From: Secundilactobacillus similis DSM 23365 = JCM 2765
GTDB lineage: Bacteria; Bacillota; Bacilli; Lactobacillales; Lactobacillaceae
DNA: 46,029 nucleotides
Direction: 5' to 3'
Assembly: GCF_001311075.1 (NCBI RefSeq)
Contig: NZ_BBAD01000018.1
Coordinates: forward strand, 1-46,029
Below, piece by piece: positions 26,146 to 36,035 of the stretch. Every line of letters starts with the position of its first letter. Position 1 is the stretch's first letter. The notes below the pieces were generated by a model. That model ran no database searches. It was not told the origin of the DNA and saw only the letters and a list, made by a program, of their open reading frames with translations. The position numbers and the translations under genes were made by a program.

Positions 26146-28522
26146 TTACTTAAGTGGTTGCCACTTCCAGTTATTAACTTCTGGTAAGTCGGTCCCGTTT
26201 TCACGAATGTAGGCATTGTGCTTAGCAACCATGTCGTCCATCCGTTGAGCGAAGTAAGCGCCCTTAACCGCGTAGTCAGGAATGCTCAAGACAGCATCCT
26301 TGGCCAAGTGGAACCGGTCGAGTTCGTTCAAGACCCGCATGTCGAATGGTGTGGTGATATCACCGTTTTCACGGTAACCGTGGACGTGCAAGTTGTGGTT
26401 GTGACGATCGAAGAAGATGTCCTTAACTAAGTCTTCGAAGCCGTGGAAGGCAAAGATCACTGGCTTGTCGACAGTGAAGTAACGATCGAATTCATCGTCA
26501 GTTAAGCCACGAGGGTCGTTCTTAGGTGAACGAAGCTTCAAGAGGTCGACCACGTTGATAACCCGAATCTTCATGTCTGGGAATTCGTCGTGTAACAATG
26601 AAACGGCGGCGAAGACTTCCCAAGTTGGTTCACTACCAGCGGCAGCGAAGACGATGTCTGGTTCGGCACCTTGGTCAGTTGAAGCCCAGTCAATGTAGCC
26701 TAACCCGTTGTTAACCAAGTTAGTGGCTTCATCAATTGAGAACCATTGTGGACGTGGGTGCTTTGACGTAACCAGCAAGTTGATCTTTTCGTAACTTGCG
26801 AAGGCCACGTTAGCAACGGCCAACAAGGTGTTGGCGTCACCTGGCAAGTATTCACGGATAAACTCTGGCTTCTTTTCAGCCAAGTGAGTCAGCATCCCTG
26901 GATCTTGGTGGGTGTAGCCGTTATGGTCTTGCTGGAAGACAGTTGACGTATCCACGAAGTTTAATGATGGGTATTGGTTCCGCCATTGTTGTTCAGCGGC
27001 TTTACGCAACCACTTCATGTGTTGGGTCAACATTGAGTCAACGACCCGGCCAAATGATTCATAAGTGGCGAAGAAGCCGTGACGACCAGTGAGGACGTAA
27101 CCTTCCAACCAGCCTTCAGCTTGGTGTTCAGACAATTGAGAATCAATGATCCGACCTTGATGGGCCATGTTTTCGTCATTAGGTTCCTTAATGTCTTCCA
27201 TCCATTGACGCTTACCTTCATCCAAAGCAGCGTACAACCGGTTAGACTTCGTTTCATCAGGACCAAATGCACGGAAATTGTTCGGGTTGAGCTTCATCGC
27301 TTCAGCAACCCATTCAGACCAAACTAACATATCCTGTGCTTGAGTAGCACCTGGGGTCTTAACGTCGATCGCAAATTCCTTGTAATCTGGCAACTTCATT
27401 GGTTCTGGCTTGATCCCACCATTGGTGATTGGGTTCATGGACATCCGTTGGTCACCCTTTGGTGCAAAGGCGCGAACTTCATCCTTGATTGAGCCATCAG
27501 CGTTGAAGAAGTCTTCTGGATGGTATGACTTCAACCAGCTAACCAACTTGTCAGCGTGTTCCATTTCACCAGCGGCAATTGGAAGTGGGACTTGGTGCGC
27601 ACGGAATGAGTTTTCAACGGGGTTACCATCGAAATCACTCTTAGGACCAGTCCAGCCCTTTGGTGAACGGAAGATGATCATTGGCCAGTTAGGCAACGAA
27701 TTGTCGTTGTTTTCGCGAGCGTTCTTTTGAATTGCTTGGATCTTTTCAATAGCGCTGTCCATGGCCTTAGCCATTGCTTCGTGCACTGGCATGTGGTCGT
27801 CTGGATCATCAACTTCAACGAATTCTGGATCCCAGCCCATCCCGGTGAAGTAGTTCTTTAAGTCTTCATCAGACATCCGTGATAGGATCGTTGGGTTCGA
27901 AATCTTGAAGCCGTTCATGTTAATGATTGGTAAAACAGCCCCGTCTTTAATTGTTGATGAACTTATCTGAGAACCATGAAGCCGCTAATGGGCCGGTTTC
28001 AGCTTCACCATCACCAATTTCAACAGCGGCGATGACGTCAGGGTTATCTAAAATTGCACCAGTCCCGTGGGAAAGTGAGTAACCGAGTTCGCCACCTTCG
28101 TGGATTGAACCTGGCGTTTCAGGCGCAGCATGGGAAGCCACACCACCAGGGAATGAGAACTGTTTGAATAACTTCTTCAAACCAGCTTCATCCTGAGTAA
28201 TTGCTGGATAAATTTCTGAGTAGCTGCCATCAAGGTACGAGTTTGAAACCATGACTTGGCCACCGTGACCTGAACCTTCAATGTAGAACATGTTCAGGTT
28301 GTACTTGTTAATGACCCGGTTCAAATGGGCATAAATGAACGTTTGTGAAACGATCGTGCCCCAGTGCCCGATAGGTTTAACCTTTACATCGTCAGAAGTT
28401 AATTCCCGGTTCAACAATGGGTTGTCCCGTAAGAATAGTTGGCCAACTGATAAGTAGTTAGCTGCACGCCAATAAGTGTCAACGCCTTCCAAGTACTGTT
28501 TGGAATCGTAATCTACTGCCAT
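26146..28522 (-). pseudogene. Xylulose-5-phosphate phosphoketolase, one frameshift
   Basis: Central enzyme of heterolactic sugar breakdown: xylulose 5-phosphate plus phosphate gives acetyl phosphate and glyceraldehyde 3-phosphate, with thiamine diphosphate. The N-terminal fragment (28522-27947) has [14 protein letters not shown] and the cofactor-binding [11 protein letters not shown]; the second fragment (27918-26146) contains the remaining domains. One base is lost near 27952: TTCATCAAC followed by AAAGACGGGG needs one more base to read [13 protein letters not shown]. Repaired length is about 792 residues, full length for the family. Very codon-biased, as expected for a highly expressed gene. 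As this enzyme is essential for a heterofermenter on sugars, the frameshift is probably a sequencing error. Start ATG 28522 has an AAAGGAGTG site. Confidence 0.92.
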
Positions 28523-28800
28523 TAGAGTAACACTCCTTTGATTGATTAATAAGATTCACTACATCATAAAGTTAAAGCTTGGTTCAAGGGTAAATCAGTT
28601 TGGTGACATACCCCGTTACTAATTTACACCCCTATCATAGACCGTTTTTTCGAAAAGTCAACCTTTTAAATAATTGATACGGTCCAATTATTTAAAAGTC
28701 GGTCATCACGACTTCACAAGTTGAATTATGCCAAATTCAATCGAGCAAGTCCAACAATTTGACCGACTTTACCAGAACTTTACATAGGTTAAGCAAAACG
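28523..28800 (-). promoter_or_regulatory. Upstream region of phosphoketolase with perfect palindrome
   Basis: No gene. Contains a perfect 14-bp AT-rich inverted repeat CTTTTAAATAATTG / CAATTATTTAAAAG (28663-28676 with 28685-28698, spacer 8). It is not a terminator of the ybaK gene, which has its own at 28806-28841. It may be an operator or an RNA leader hairpin of the phosphoketolase transcript. Confidence 0.45.
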
Positions 28801-28805
28801 CAAAA

Positions 28806-28841
28806 AAACACCCAGAATTCACAATCGAATCCTAGGTGTTT
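28806..28841 (-). terminator. Terminator of ybaK-like gene
   Basis: AACACC-AG pairs with CCT-GGTGTT, followed on the minus strand by TTTTTTG, 14 bases after the stop codon. Confidence 0.8.
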
Positions 28842-28854
28842 TCTAAATTTCTGA

Positions 28855-29361
28855 TTATTGCTCCAATAAATCCACGAATTTTCCGTGAACTAATTTGCAG
28901 ACGTCTTCCGCATTTAACTTAACGGAACGGCCAATTTGACCCGACGACACAATAATGTCGCCCTGTTCCTTGGCCGTGTTATCGAAGTAGATCGGGTACT
29001 TTAACTTTTCCCAGATGCCAACTGGCGTGTTAGCACCGTGTTCATAGCCCGTCGTTTTAACGAGTTCCTTGAGTGGCACCATGCTGACCTTCTTGTTGCC
29101 AGAGGCCTTTGCCAGTTTTTTGAGGTCCAAATGCGTATCAATCGGTAGTACCCCGACCACGGGACCGGTTGTTTTGCCGGATGCCACGAGGGTTTTGTAA
29201 ATGGTATGCTCGTCGTACTGATTTTCATCAATATCGACTTGCGCAACGTCGCCCTCTTCATGAGTGGCGAAGGTCAGTTGCTGATACGGAATTTTTGCCT
29301 TATCAAGAATCTGTTCAACCAACGTTTTATGTAGCTGACTACCTTTTTTCTTTTTTGCCAT
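28855..29361 (-). CDS. ybaK: Cys-tRNA(Pro)/Cys-tRNA(Cys) deacylase YbaK-like
   Basis: Trans-editing enzyme of 168 residues that removes cysteine from mischarged prolyl-tRNA. The family lysine/glycine core is visible: IYKTLVASG (residues about 55-63), GVLPIDTHLDLKKLAKASG, and GYEHGANTPVGI, followed by YFDNTAKEQGDIIVSSGQIGRSV. The start ATG at 29361 follows a GTGAGGA site. Single gene, divergent from the GntR regulator with about 165 bases between. Cytoplasmic. Confidence 0.9.
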   Translation of the reverse strand: MAKKKKGSQLHKTLVEQILDKAKIPYQQLTFATHEEGDVAQVDIDENQYDEHTIYKTLVASGKTTGPVVGVLPIDTHLDLKKLAKASGNKKVSMVPLKELVKTTGYEHGANTPVGIWEKLKYPIYFDNTAKEQGDIIVSSGQIGRSVKLNAEDVCKLVHGKFVDLLEQ

Positions 29362-29527
29362 AGGTCTGAATCCTCACTTTATTTAATATTGGTACAGCCC
29401 AGAAATCAGATTGAATAGAACCAATTTCTGAAATAGTGCGCTTCAAAGTAGGCGAACTGCTTAAAATCTGTTATACTCGATACAACTATAGAATCAGTCA
29501 GTTGGTTGCAAGGAGAACGCATCATCC

Positions 29528-30256
29528 ATGAAAGATTTAGTCTACCGAAGAGTGCTACACGATTTGAAAGCACGTATTCACGATAATCAGTTTCCAAACA
29601 AGCGACTACCAGATGAACGAAGCCTAAGTGAAGCATACAACGTTAGCCGCAGTTCAATCAAGCGGGCGTTGAGTGTTTTAGCAAATCAGGGCATTATTTT
29701 CAAAAAACGGGGTTCTGGCACCTTTATTAACCCGCTATATATGAAAAACCAAACGATCTTCCACTATGAAGGGTCGAATCTGGGGGTCACCGATAGTTTT
29801 CAAAGCGACGGTCAGACACAGAGTATCGATCTGTTGTCGTTTCAGGTTGTTCCGGCTTCAGAAGAGATGCAACAGGATCTCTTCTTGGAGAGCGGCGATT
29901 TTGTGTATGAGATCAAACGATTACGTAAGTTTGACGACAAGCCCTTCATGATCGAACGGGGCTTCATTCCGATCAAAATCGCGCCAGAATTGTCACAAAA
30001 GGTGGTTTCAGGCTCAATTTTTAACTACTTAGAAGAAGAGCAAAACAAAGTCGTCACGAAGTCATTCATGACGATGAAGGTGGCCCCTTCTAATGAGGAA
30101 GATCAAAAATTACTGAGCTTAAAACCAAACGAACCGGTTGCCATTATGGAAGGCATCTTCTTCCTGGATGATGGTACCCCGTTTGAGGTGTCCAACATGC
30201 GCTTGCGGTATGATTACTTTAATTATAATACGTTTGTGACGTTGGATGAGGAATAG
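29528..30256 (+). CDS. GntR-family regulator with UTRA domain
   Basis: HutC-subfamily repressor or activator, 242 residues. N-terminal winged helix at residues 1-70 (LPDERSLSEAYNVSRSSIKRAL, then GTFINP), C-terminal UTRA ligand-binding domain from about residue 90 (FVYEIKRLRKF, EGIFFLDDGTPFEVSNMRLRYD). The ligand is probably a small metabolite or sugar phosphate. Start ATG 29528 with CAAGGAGA site; a TGTTATACT extended -10 lies at about 29472. There is no obvious target gene on its strand. The stop codon TAG directly abuts hairpin element B4, whose first bases follow immediately. Confidence 0.9.
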   Translation: MKDLVYRRVLHDLKARIHDNQFPNKRLPDERSLSEAYNVSRSSIKRALSVLANQGIIFKKRGSGTFINPLYMKNQTIFHYEGSNLGVTDSFQSDGQTQSIDLLSFQVVPASEEMQQDLFLESGDFVYEIKRLRKFDDKPFMIERGFIPIKIAPELSQKVVSGSIFNYLEEEQNKVVTKSFMTMKVAPSNEEDQKLLSLKPNEPVAIMEGIFFLDDGTPFEVSNMRLRYDYFNYNTFVTLDEE

Positions 30257-30385
30257 AGCGCGAAGCAAAGCGGTTAGAGACTGGAGCATAAGGCCCCCTC
30301 GCCAGAAATCCCGGGTTTTGGGATTTGTGGTGAGGGGGCCTTATGTGCAAGTCTCTGCTTTGCGTAGCGCATTTCGGCGCAGTTG
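30256..30385. repeat. Long hairpin element, copy B4 (inverted)
   Basis: Outer stem AGCAAAG...CTTTGC and AGAGAC...GTCTCT, linkers GGAGC and GTGCA, long apical stem ATAAGGCCCCCTC with its complement, tip ATCCC/GGGAT. It has the TTTCGGCG box at the far end (30371-30378). The element begins within the stop codon of the GntR gene (TAGAGCGCGAAG), as element B7 does at another gene. The space up to 30600 has no gene. Confidence 0.8.
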
Positions 30386-30626
30386 CCTAAATGCGGTTCC
30401 GTGAGTAATTCTTCTAAATAAACGATAATGCGCCAAACTAAAGTCACATGAGGCGCCGAAACTAACGTAGTAGCAACGCTCGTCGCCACCACCACTCTAC
30501 CAACTTAACAAATCAATCCCCTCAGTGACTAAAAAGTCCATATTGGTAAACATCAAACTCGCTTCTCAACCCAAACCTAATTAAAAATTTTGCTCAAAAC
30601 TATTATCTAGCCTAAACGTGTTCCAA

Positions 30627-30735
30627 GAAGCAGGGAGCTGCACGTAAGGCACTTCCACCACAAACCCCAAAAACCGGGGTTTCTGGTGGAAGTGCCTTAC
30701 GCTCCGCTCCCTAACCGCTTCTTTCCACACTCTCT
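30627..30735. repeat. Long hairpin element, copy B5
   Basis: AGAAGC...GCTTCT outer pair, GGGAGC...GCTCCC second pair, linkers TGCAC and GCTCC, apical stem GTAAGGCACTTCCACCA with its complement, tip ACCCC/GGGGT. Ends with TTTCCACACTCT, like copy B1, so B1 and B5 form a subgroup. Located between the GntR regulator and the 3' end of the HD hydrolase gene. Confidence 0.8.
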
Positions 30736-30739
30736 CTGC

Positions 30740-31408
30740 CTACTTCAACCCATTCCACTCCGCCTTAAAATCTTCCAAAAACGTTGTCATGGTCTTCTGC
30801 CGGTTCTTAGCAATCCGCTTTGCAACCGGGGTGTTCATTTGGTCTGGCAGTTTCAGCAGTTTTTCGTAAAAGTGATTAATAATCGTTTCGTTATCTAAAT
30901 TCCGATATTCCGCCTTCGTCATGTTTTGACGTGGCGCAATCTTGGGGTCATAAATCTTTTCACTGTGATGACCACCATAGTAAATCGCCCGGGTGATCCC
31001 GATGGCGCCAATCGCATCCAAGCGGTCAGCATCCTGCACGATTTGCCCTTCTAACGGTAATGGTTGTTGGTCATCCGTAAGGGATTTGCTAAACGACATG
31101 TTGTTAATGATCAACATGATGGTTTGCACCTGATCAGCCGTAAATTCTAGCGAGGTCAGTAATCGCTCAACGTCCGCTTGCGCATCGGCGACATTGGCCA
31201 CTAACTTGTCGTCGATCACATCGTGGAGGTACGCTGCGCTCAGTGTCAGTAAATAACTTGCAGATGGCTCCTCCGCCAACAGCATCTTGGCGTTCGTAAC
31301 CACCCGGTGAATGTGGTCCAGTCCGTGGCCAGTTTGATCATCGGCTAACTTTTGCGCCGTATAGCTTTCGATTGCCGCTAATTGTTCGGTTGCTTCCAAA
31401 GTGTTCAC
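30740..31408 (-). CDS. HD-domain phosphohydrolase
   Basis: Metal-dependent hydrolase of 222 residues, YpgQ/YedJ-like. The HD motif is complete: HGLDHIHRVV (first His, residue about 28), LSAAYLHDVID (His-Asp, about 67-69) and a later Asp in VQDADRLDAIGAIGITRA. Family members hydrolyse nucleoside or other phosphates; the substrate here is not known. Start is GTG at 31408 with a weak AGAAAG site. Single gene; hairpin element B5 lies four bases after its stop codon and may be its terminator. Confidence 0.88.
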   Translation of the reverse strand: MNTLEATEQLAAIESYTAQKLADDQTGHGLDHIHRVVTNAKMLLAEEPSASYLLTLSAAYLHDVIDDKLVANVADAQADVERLLTSLEFTADQVQTIMLIINNMSFSKSLTDDQQPLPLEGQIVQDADRLDAIGAIGITRAIYYGGHHSEKIYDPKIAPRQNMTKAEYRNLDNETIINHFYEKLLKLPDQMNTPVAKRIAKNRQKTMTTFLEDFKAEWNGLK

Positions 31409-31614
31409 CCGTTCTTTCTAGAAAATTGCGTTATCAGTTAGCATATAAAATTAACATTAAAATACGATTAAAAACACTGTTTGATTTATGTCAACTTTTC
31501 CATATAACGACCTAAATCCACGCCATCAGAACGGGTTTTCTTGTGCTCAACGCCCAAACATGCTATCGTTTTTAATGATAATCTGATTAGACCAAAAAGG
31601 AGGCTTTTATTGCC

Positions 31615-32367
31615 ATGACGCCCATTTCTCTTAAAGGACTCCCCCTTGGGGCTGGAATACCAAAGATCTGCGTGCCGATAACCGGCACTGACGTCAACCA
31701 AGTCATCGGCCAAGCAGGCGAAATCGTGTCATCTTCTGCCGACCTCGCTGAATGGCGGCTAGACTACTTTAACGGTCTTGAAGAAACGGCCGGTTTAATT
31801 GCCACAACAAACCGATTGACTGAGATTTTAGGTGATCTACCACTGATCATTACCCTACGCGACCGCACTCAGGGCGGTAAACGCCAGATTTCTGATAGTG
31901 ATTACCAACAGCTCTACACAGCAATTTTACGCAACACCAACGTTGCAGCCATCGACCTTGAATGGCAACGAGACGCAACGCTTCTGAGCCAACTGATCGA
32001 CCTCGCTCATGGGCAACAAGTTCGAACCATCATCAGTTGCCACAACTATGATCAAGCGCCAACCGAGGCTGAAATGGTCGATCAATTGACCCAAATGGCT
32101 TTGTTAGGTGGTAACTTACTAGAATTGGCCATTACGCCAACAAATGCAAACGATGTTTTAGGTTTGATGAACGCCGCTCACGATGCCAGTCAGCGGGTCG
32201 AACAACCCATTATCGCCACTGCGATGGGGCCACTGGGTACCGTCACCCGAGTTGCAGGCCAAACGTTTAATAGCGCTCTGACCTTTGCGACGATTCGGAG
32301 TGAAACCGCTCCAGGTCAACTCTCAGTCGATCAGACGCGAACCATTTTAGATGTACTGGCACATTGA
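31615..32367 (+). CDS. aroD: AroD-family protein lacking catalytic Lys and Glu
   Basis: Member of the type I 3-dehydroquinate dehydratase family, 250 residues, TIM-barrel. It aligns without gaps to the E. coli numbering over the active site. Kept: Glu46 and Arg48 (AEWRLDYF), Arg82, His143 (ISCHNY) and the C-terminal APGQ. Changed: the Schiff-base Lys170 is Glu (NLLELAITP in place of DIPKIALMP; codon 32122-32124) and Glu86 is Gln. Normal type I chemistry needs Lys170, so the usual dehydration is unlikely. Stand-alone gene without other shikimate genes. ATG 31615 follows an AGGAGG site. The symbol reflects family only. Confidence 0.82.
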   Translation: MTPISLKGLPLGAGIPKICVPITGTDVNQVIGQAGEIVSSSADLAEWRLDYFNGLEETAGLIATTNRLTEILGDLPLIITLRDRTQGGKRQISDSDYQQLYTAILRNTNVAAIDLEWQRDATLLSQLIDLAHGQQVRTIISCHNYDQAPTEAEMVDQLTQMALLGGNLLELAITPTNANDVLGLMNAAHDASQRVEQPIIATAMGPLGTVTRVAGQTFNSALTFATIRSETAPGQLSVDQTRTILDVLAH

Positions 32368-32438
32368 GGTGAATCAGGTCGTTCATAACCCCTCAAATCA
32401 TCTGGTAACGCTCATTACCGAACTAATTTGCAGACCGC

Positions 32439-32497
32439 TTGAAATCGCTTTAACAATCTGTTATATTAATAACAGGATTTAACGTAAAACGTTTTAC
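32439..32497 (+). promoter_or_regulatory. Promoter and LacI-type operator of ribokinase gene
   Basis: -35 TTGAAA (32439-32444) and -10 TATATT (32462-32467), spacer 17, followed by a perfect 14-base palindrome GTAAAACGTTTTAC (32484-32497) downstream of the start site. A LacI-family repressor such as RbsR is expected to bind it. Confidence 0.75.
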
Positions 32498-32547
32498 TAG
32501 ATAACTTAACGATAACCCTAACAATCAACGAAATGAGGCTTCCTAAC

Positions 32548-33480
32548 ATGACAAACCGCGTAACCGTAATCGGTAGTTTGAACGTCGATACTATTCTTGA
32601 GATTCCCCGTTTACCTAAACCAGGTGAAACGCTCGCAATGCACAACCAATCTTTTGCTGGCGGTGGCAAGGGCTCTAACCAAGGGATCGCTGCTGGCCGG
32701 GCCGGTGCTGATACCTACTTTATCGGTAAAGTTGGCGACGATGCCAACGGTAAGTTTATGATCAATTCAATGACTGAATCAGGCATTAACGTTGACCAAA
32801 TCACTGTAACCAAGGATGCCAAGACTGGCCAAGCCTTCATCTTACTTGATGACGAAGGTCAAAACTCGATCCTCGTTTACGGTGGCGCTAACCAAGAATT
32901 AACGGCCACTGACGTTGAAAACGCCAAGGACACGATCGCCCAAAGCGACTTTATCATTACCCAATTCGAAACGCCATTAGACGTTGCCGAAGCTGCTTTC
33001 AAAGAAGCTAAAGCTAACGACGTTGTGACGATTCTCAACCCAGCTCCAGCTCGTGACACGATTCCAGCTAGCTTGCTGGCAGTGAGTGACTTAGTTGTTC
33101 CTAACGAAACTGAATGCCAAACGTTAACTGGCGTTGAGATCACCGATGAAGCGTCCATGATCAAGGGCGCTGAAAAGCTCCATGCGATGGGTGCCAAATG
33201 CGTGATCATCACCGTCGGCAGCAAGGGCGCCTTCTACCACACCGCTGATGGCGACACCGGCTTCGTGGACGCCTTCAAGGTCAAGGCCGTTGATACGACC
33301 GCTGCTGGTGACACCTTTATTGGCGCCTTGAGCTCTCAATTAAACAAGGACCTCAGCAACTTGCCTGATGCAATTCGCTTTGCTAACCGGGCGTCATCCA
33401 TTACGGTTCAACGGATGGGCGCTCACCCTTCAATTCCAACGTTAGCTGAAATTGAAGCCGCAGAAGCAGCTGCTAAGTAA
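32548..33480 (+). CDS. rbsK: Ribokinase
   Basis: Phosphorylates D-ribose to ribose 5-phosphate with ATP; PfkB family, 310 residues. Motifs: GGGKGSNQGIAAGRAG (sugar-binding, near residue 37), VTVGSKGAF, and DTTAAGDTFIGAL with the catalytic Asp. The ATG at 32548 begins MTNRVTVIGSLNVD, the normal family start; the upstream ATG at 32533 overlaps the GAGG site. It stands alone with its own operator and bidirectional terminator; no rbsD, rbsU or rbsR is adjacent. The product joins the pentose phosphate pool used by phosphoketolase. Some PfkB members act on other pentoses or nucleosides, but the match to ribokinase is good. Confidence 0.9.
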   Translation: MTNRVTVIGSLNVDTILEIPRLPKPGETLAMHNQSFAGGGKGSNQGIAAGRAGADTYFIGKVGDDANGKFMINSMTESGINVDQITVTKDAKTGQAFILLDDEGQNSILVYGGANQELTATDVENAKDTIAQSDFIITQFETPLDVAEAAFKEAKANDVVTILNPAPARDTIPASLLAVSDLVVPNETECQTLTGVEITDEASMIKGAEKLHAMGAKCVIITVGSKGAFYHTADGDTGFVDAFKVKAVDTTAAGDTFIGALSSQLNKDLSNLPDAIRFANRASSITVQRMGAHPSIPTLAEIEAAEAAAK

Positions 33481-33521
33481 GTTTTAATCGCAATAACTTT
33501 TCCTTAAACAACTCAAAAAAA

Positions 33522-33558
33522 GCGCCTCATCAAATCACAAATCGATTTGATGAGGCGC
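33522..33558. terminator. Bidirectional terminator
   Basis: Perfect 15-bp inverted repeat (33522-33536 with 33544-33558) between the convergent ribokinase and membrane-protein genes, with A-run and T-run at the ends. Confidence 0.92.
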
Positions 33559-33570
33559 GTTTTTTATCTG

Positions 33571-35410
33571 CTATTTCGTTTTTAACGCCGCATTCTTAAA
33601 CGTCGTTAACCCAACGTTGGCAGTAGCGAGTTGATTCTTATCCGTTGCCGTGGCCTTAAAGCTAACCTTGTCGCCCGCTTGCACGAACTGGAAGATTGGC
33701 TGGAAGTCCTTAGACGTGGTATCCATCCGGTAAACGTGGCTGTCACCCTTCAGGATAAACAGGATCTGTTTATCATCCGGTTTGACAACCCGTTCAACGG
33801 TGCCAGAAATCGTCTTCCCGGTTACCTTTGGTGCAGCTGTAGCTGTCTTACCGCCGACCCGTTGCTCGAACAGCGCTAACGTGCTACGCGCATCGTCGCC
33901 AACTGCGTAAGAACCGCTTTGGTTGTTACCGTCTGCCAGCAAGTAGACGTATTTCATAAACGAGTTATTATCCCGGTCCAACATGGAGACGACCCAGGTT
34001 GGGTCACCGTTGATCCGGTACAGCAGTGGTAAGGTCCCCTTGTAGTTCTGCGGGTTGATATCCTGTTGCGCGTATGAGATCGCCCGTTCTGGCGTCATCA
34101 CGTTACCGTGTTCGCGGTAGTAGTGCAACGTGTTCGTCCGGGCATCCACGAAGGCGTAGCCAAAATCGAACTTTGGTGACTATTGACACTGGTCATCCCG
34201 GTGAAGTAGTAGATCCGGCCCTTGTAGGCGTATGGCGTTAACTTGTCGCCGCCTTCAGTACCAGCTTCGGTTGCTTCATCACATCGTTATGACCGCCAAA
34301 ACTGGTGGCATTCCAGAACCCGTGACGGTATTTACCAAACATCGTCACTTCGTCTGAAACCAACTCAGGCGTGGCCGCAACGTCCACGAACTTCGGTACT
34401 TTGTTTGGTGAGTAAACTTTCACCTTACCCGTGATCGTGTTCAACACCGCAACCTTGTAGTGCTTAAAGTCGTAGTTGCGGTTGAAATACGACAGTGGTT
34501 TCGCCAACGTCCGAACGTAGTATGGCGTCCCGTTATTGTCGACTTCCAACTGCGACGTCTTGCCCACCATGGTGTAGCCCATACTGCGGGCGCTGATTCG
34601 ACGATCGGCATCCATGTTGAAGTACGCACTTGGCGTATAGCGCATTGGCTTCGAGACGAACTTCGGATCCGCGTTCTTATCCGTCGCGTTCGTCATGAAG
34701 TACCCTGGCACCTTTTGGTAGTGAATGTAGCGCCAGAAACCGCCGGAGAACTCAACGGGCGCCACGTAAACCATCTTGCCCTTGTACATCTGAACCCGCA
34801 TGTGGTTCAAATCGTAAACGTTGGAGTTCTTAAAGCTGTTCAGTGAGTTGTTCATATCGGTGGACACCGTTTGCGGGGCGTTCACAACGGGCGTTTCCGC
34901 GCTGTCCTTAATGACCGGCATTGGTGCGCCCTTCGTACTGTTGTTCATTTCCGTTTTAATGGAATTAACCGCCGGCGTTGGGTTCATCTGAGTGATAACT
35001 GCTGAAATACTGCCAAGAACCATCAACACAACGATCGCCCCAACGGCAGCCCCTAACAGTTTGCCTAACCACCCAACGGTCAGACCAAAGCGCTGGAAGA
35101 ACCGGGCGAAGATGTTATCTTCACTTTCGGCCCGGGCTTCCACCGCACCCTTGTTGAAAACAAATTTGCGTAAAACGGCAACGAGCACTAGTCCACCGAT
35201 CAGCCACATCAACCAGCCATCGATCATGGCCGGATAAGCCAGATCAGGCAAGTTAAAGTAGGTGTTCACATAACTGACGATAAACAGTGCAACAACGGCC
35301 AGCGTCCCCCAAAGACGCCAGCGTTTGGTACTCACGATCAGGAACCAAACAAACGGGATCAACAACCCCGAAAGTTTGACCAACGTGATTAACGCAAAAT
35401 AGCTCAGCAT
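33571..35410 (-). pseudogene. Large membrane-anchored protein, two frameshifts
   Basis: Not recognised. The N-terminal 130 residues have four hydrophobic helices with a charged cytoplasmic loop; a helix at about 120-142 leads to an extracytoplasmic region of about 480 residues with many Tyr, Lys and Asn and short beta-like repeats. The C-terminal end looks like an OB-fold-like domain (GKTISGTVERVV...VSFKATATDK). Two one-base deletions split it: near 34245 (AAGGGCGGCGAC expected) and near 34185; repaired, the junction reads GGDKLTPYAYKGRIYYFTGMTSVN...PKFDFGYAFVDARTN in outline. Repaired length is about 614 residues. Divergent from the ClC gene. Probably a cell-envelope protein; no function can be named. 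Confidence 0.75.
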
Positions 35411-35479
35411 ATAACGTCGCTCCTCTTTTCAAACCCCAAACTTTTGTATGTTGGAGAGTTGCTGGGTTCTATTATAACA

Positions 35480-35608
35480 GAGCGCGAAGCAAAACGGGTT
35501 GAAGTCGGAGCGTAAGGGCCTTCCTACATAAAGTCATGAACCTCGACTTTATGTAGGAAGGCCCTTACGTGCAGACTTCAGTTTTGCTTCGCGCGTTTCG
35601 GCGTGGCG
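35480..35608. repeat. Long hairpin element, copy B6 (inverted)
   Basis: GCGAAGCAAAAC...GTTTTGCTTCGC outer stem, GAAGTC...GACTTC second stem, linkers GGAGC and GTGCA, and a perfect apical stem of over 20 bp (35512-35534 with 35544-35566). The GTTTCGGCGTGGC box closes the far end. Lies in the divergent space between the membrane-protein gene and the ClC gene, where it could not be a simple 3' terminator of either. The rest of 35411-36035 has no gene. Confidence 0.8.
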
Positions 35609-36035
35609 GCCTTAAAACATCCCCGTTAACAATCCCACCACGAGGACGATTCGCGAAACATATCAGTCAACACTTAGTCGAAACCAACGTAGTAGTTACC
35701 TACTATCTCAAGTGAACTGCCAATGCTACACAACTCAATTACAATGACACCATTTAAAGATTATCTTAGTGCATCACATCCAGTCGAGTGCCACTCTCGC
35801 ACCAAAAGCCAGGCTTATCCTAACAGAGAAACTAGCTTGATATATCAATCATCTGGGAACCACAAATGGCTTTTATATGCTCAAATACAAGTTCGAGCCA
35901 GTCAAAAACGACCCCAACAATCACGCAACCTCCCCATCAACCATTCCGAATTCAAGTTGAATCTCACCGCCAACCGTGCTACCTTATTTTAGGTGGAAAA
36001 GTCCACATATCAGAATAAGAGGGAAATTGAATTAT

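Noticed and set aside
35723-35992. 89-codon frame upstream of the ClC gene
   Set aside because: No ribosome site, overlaps the ClC start region, and no protein-like composition.
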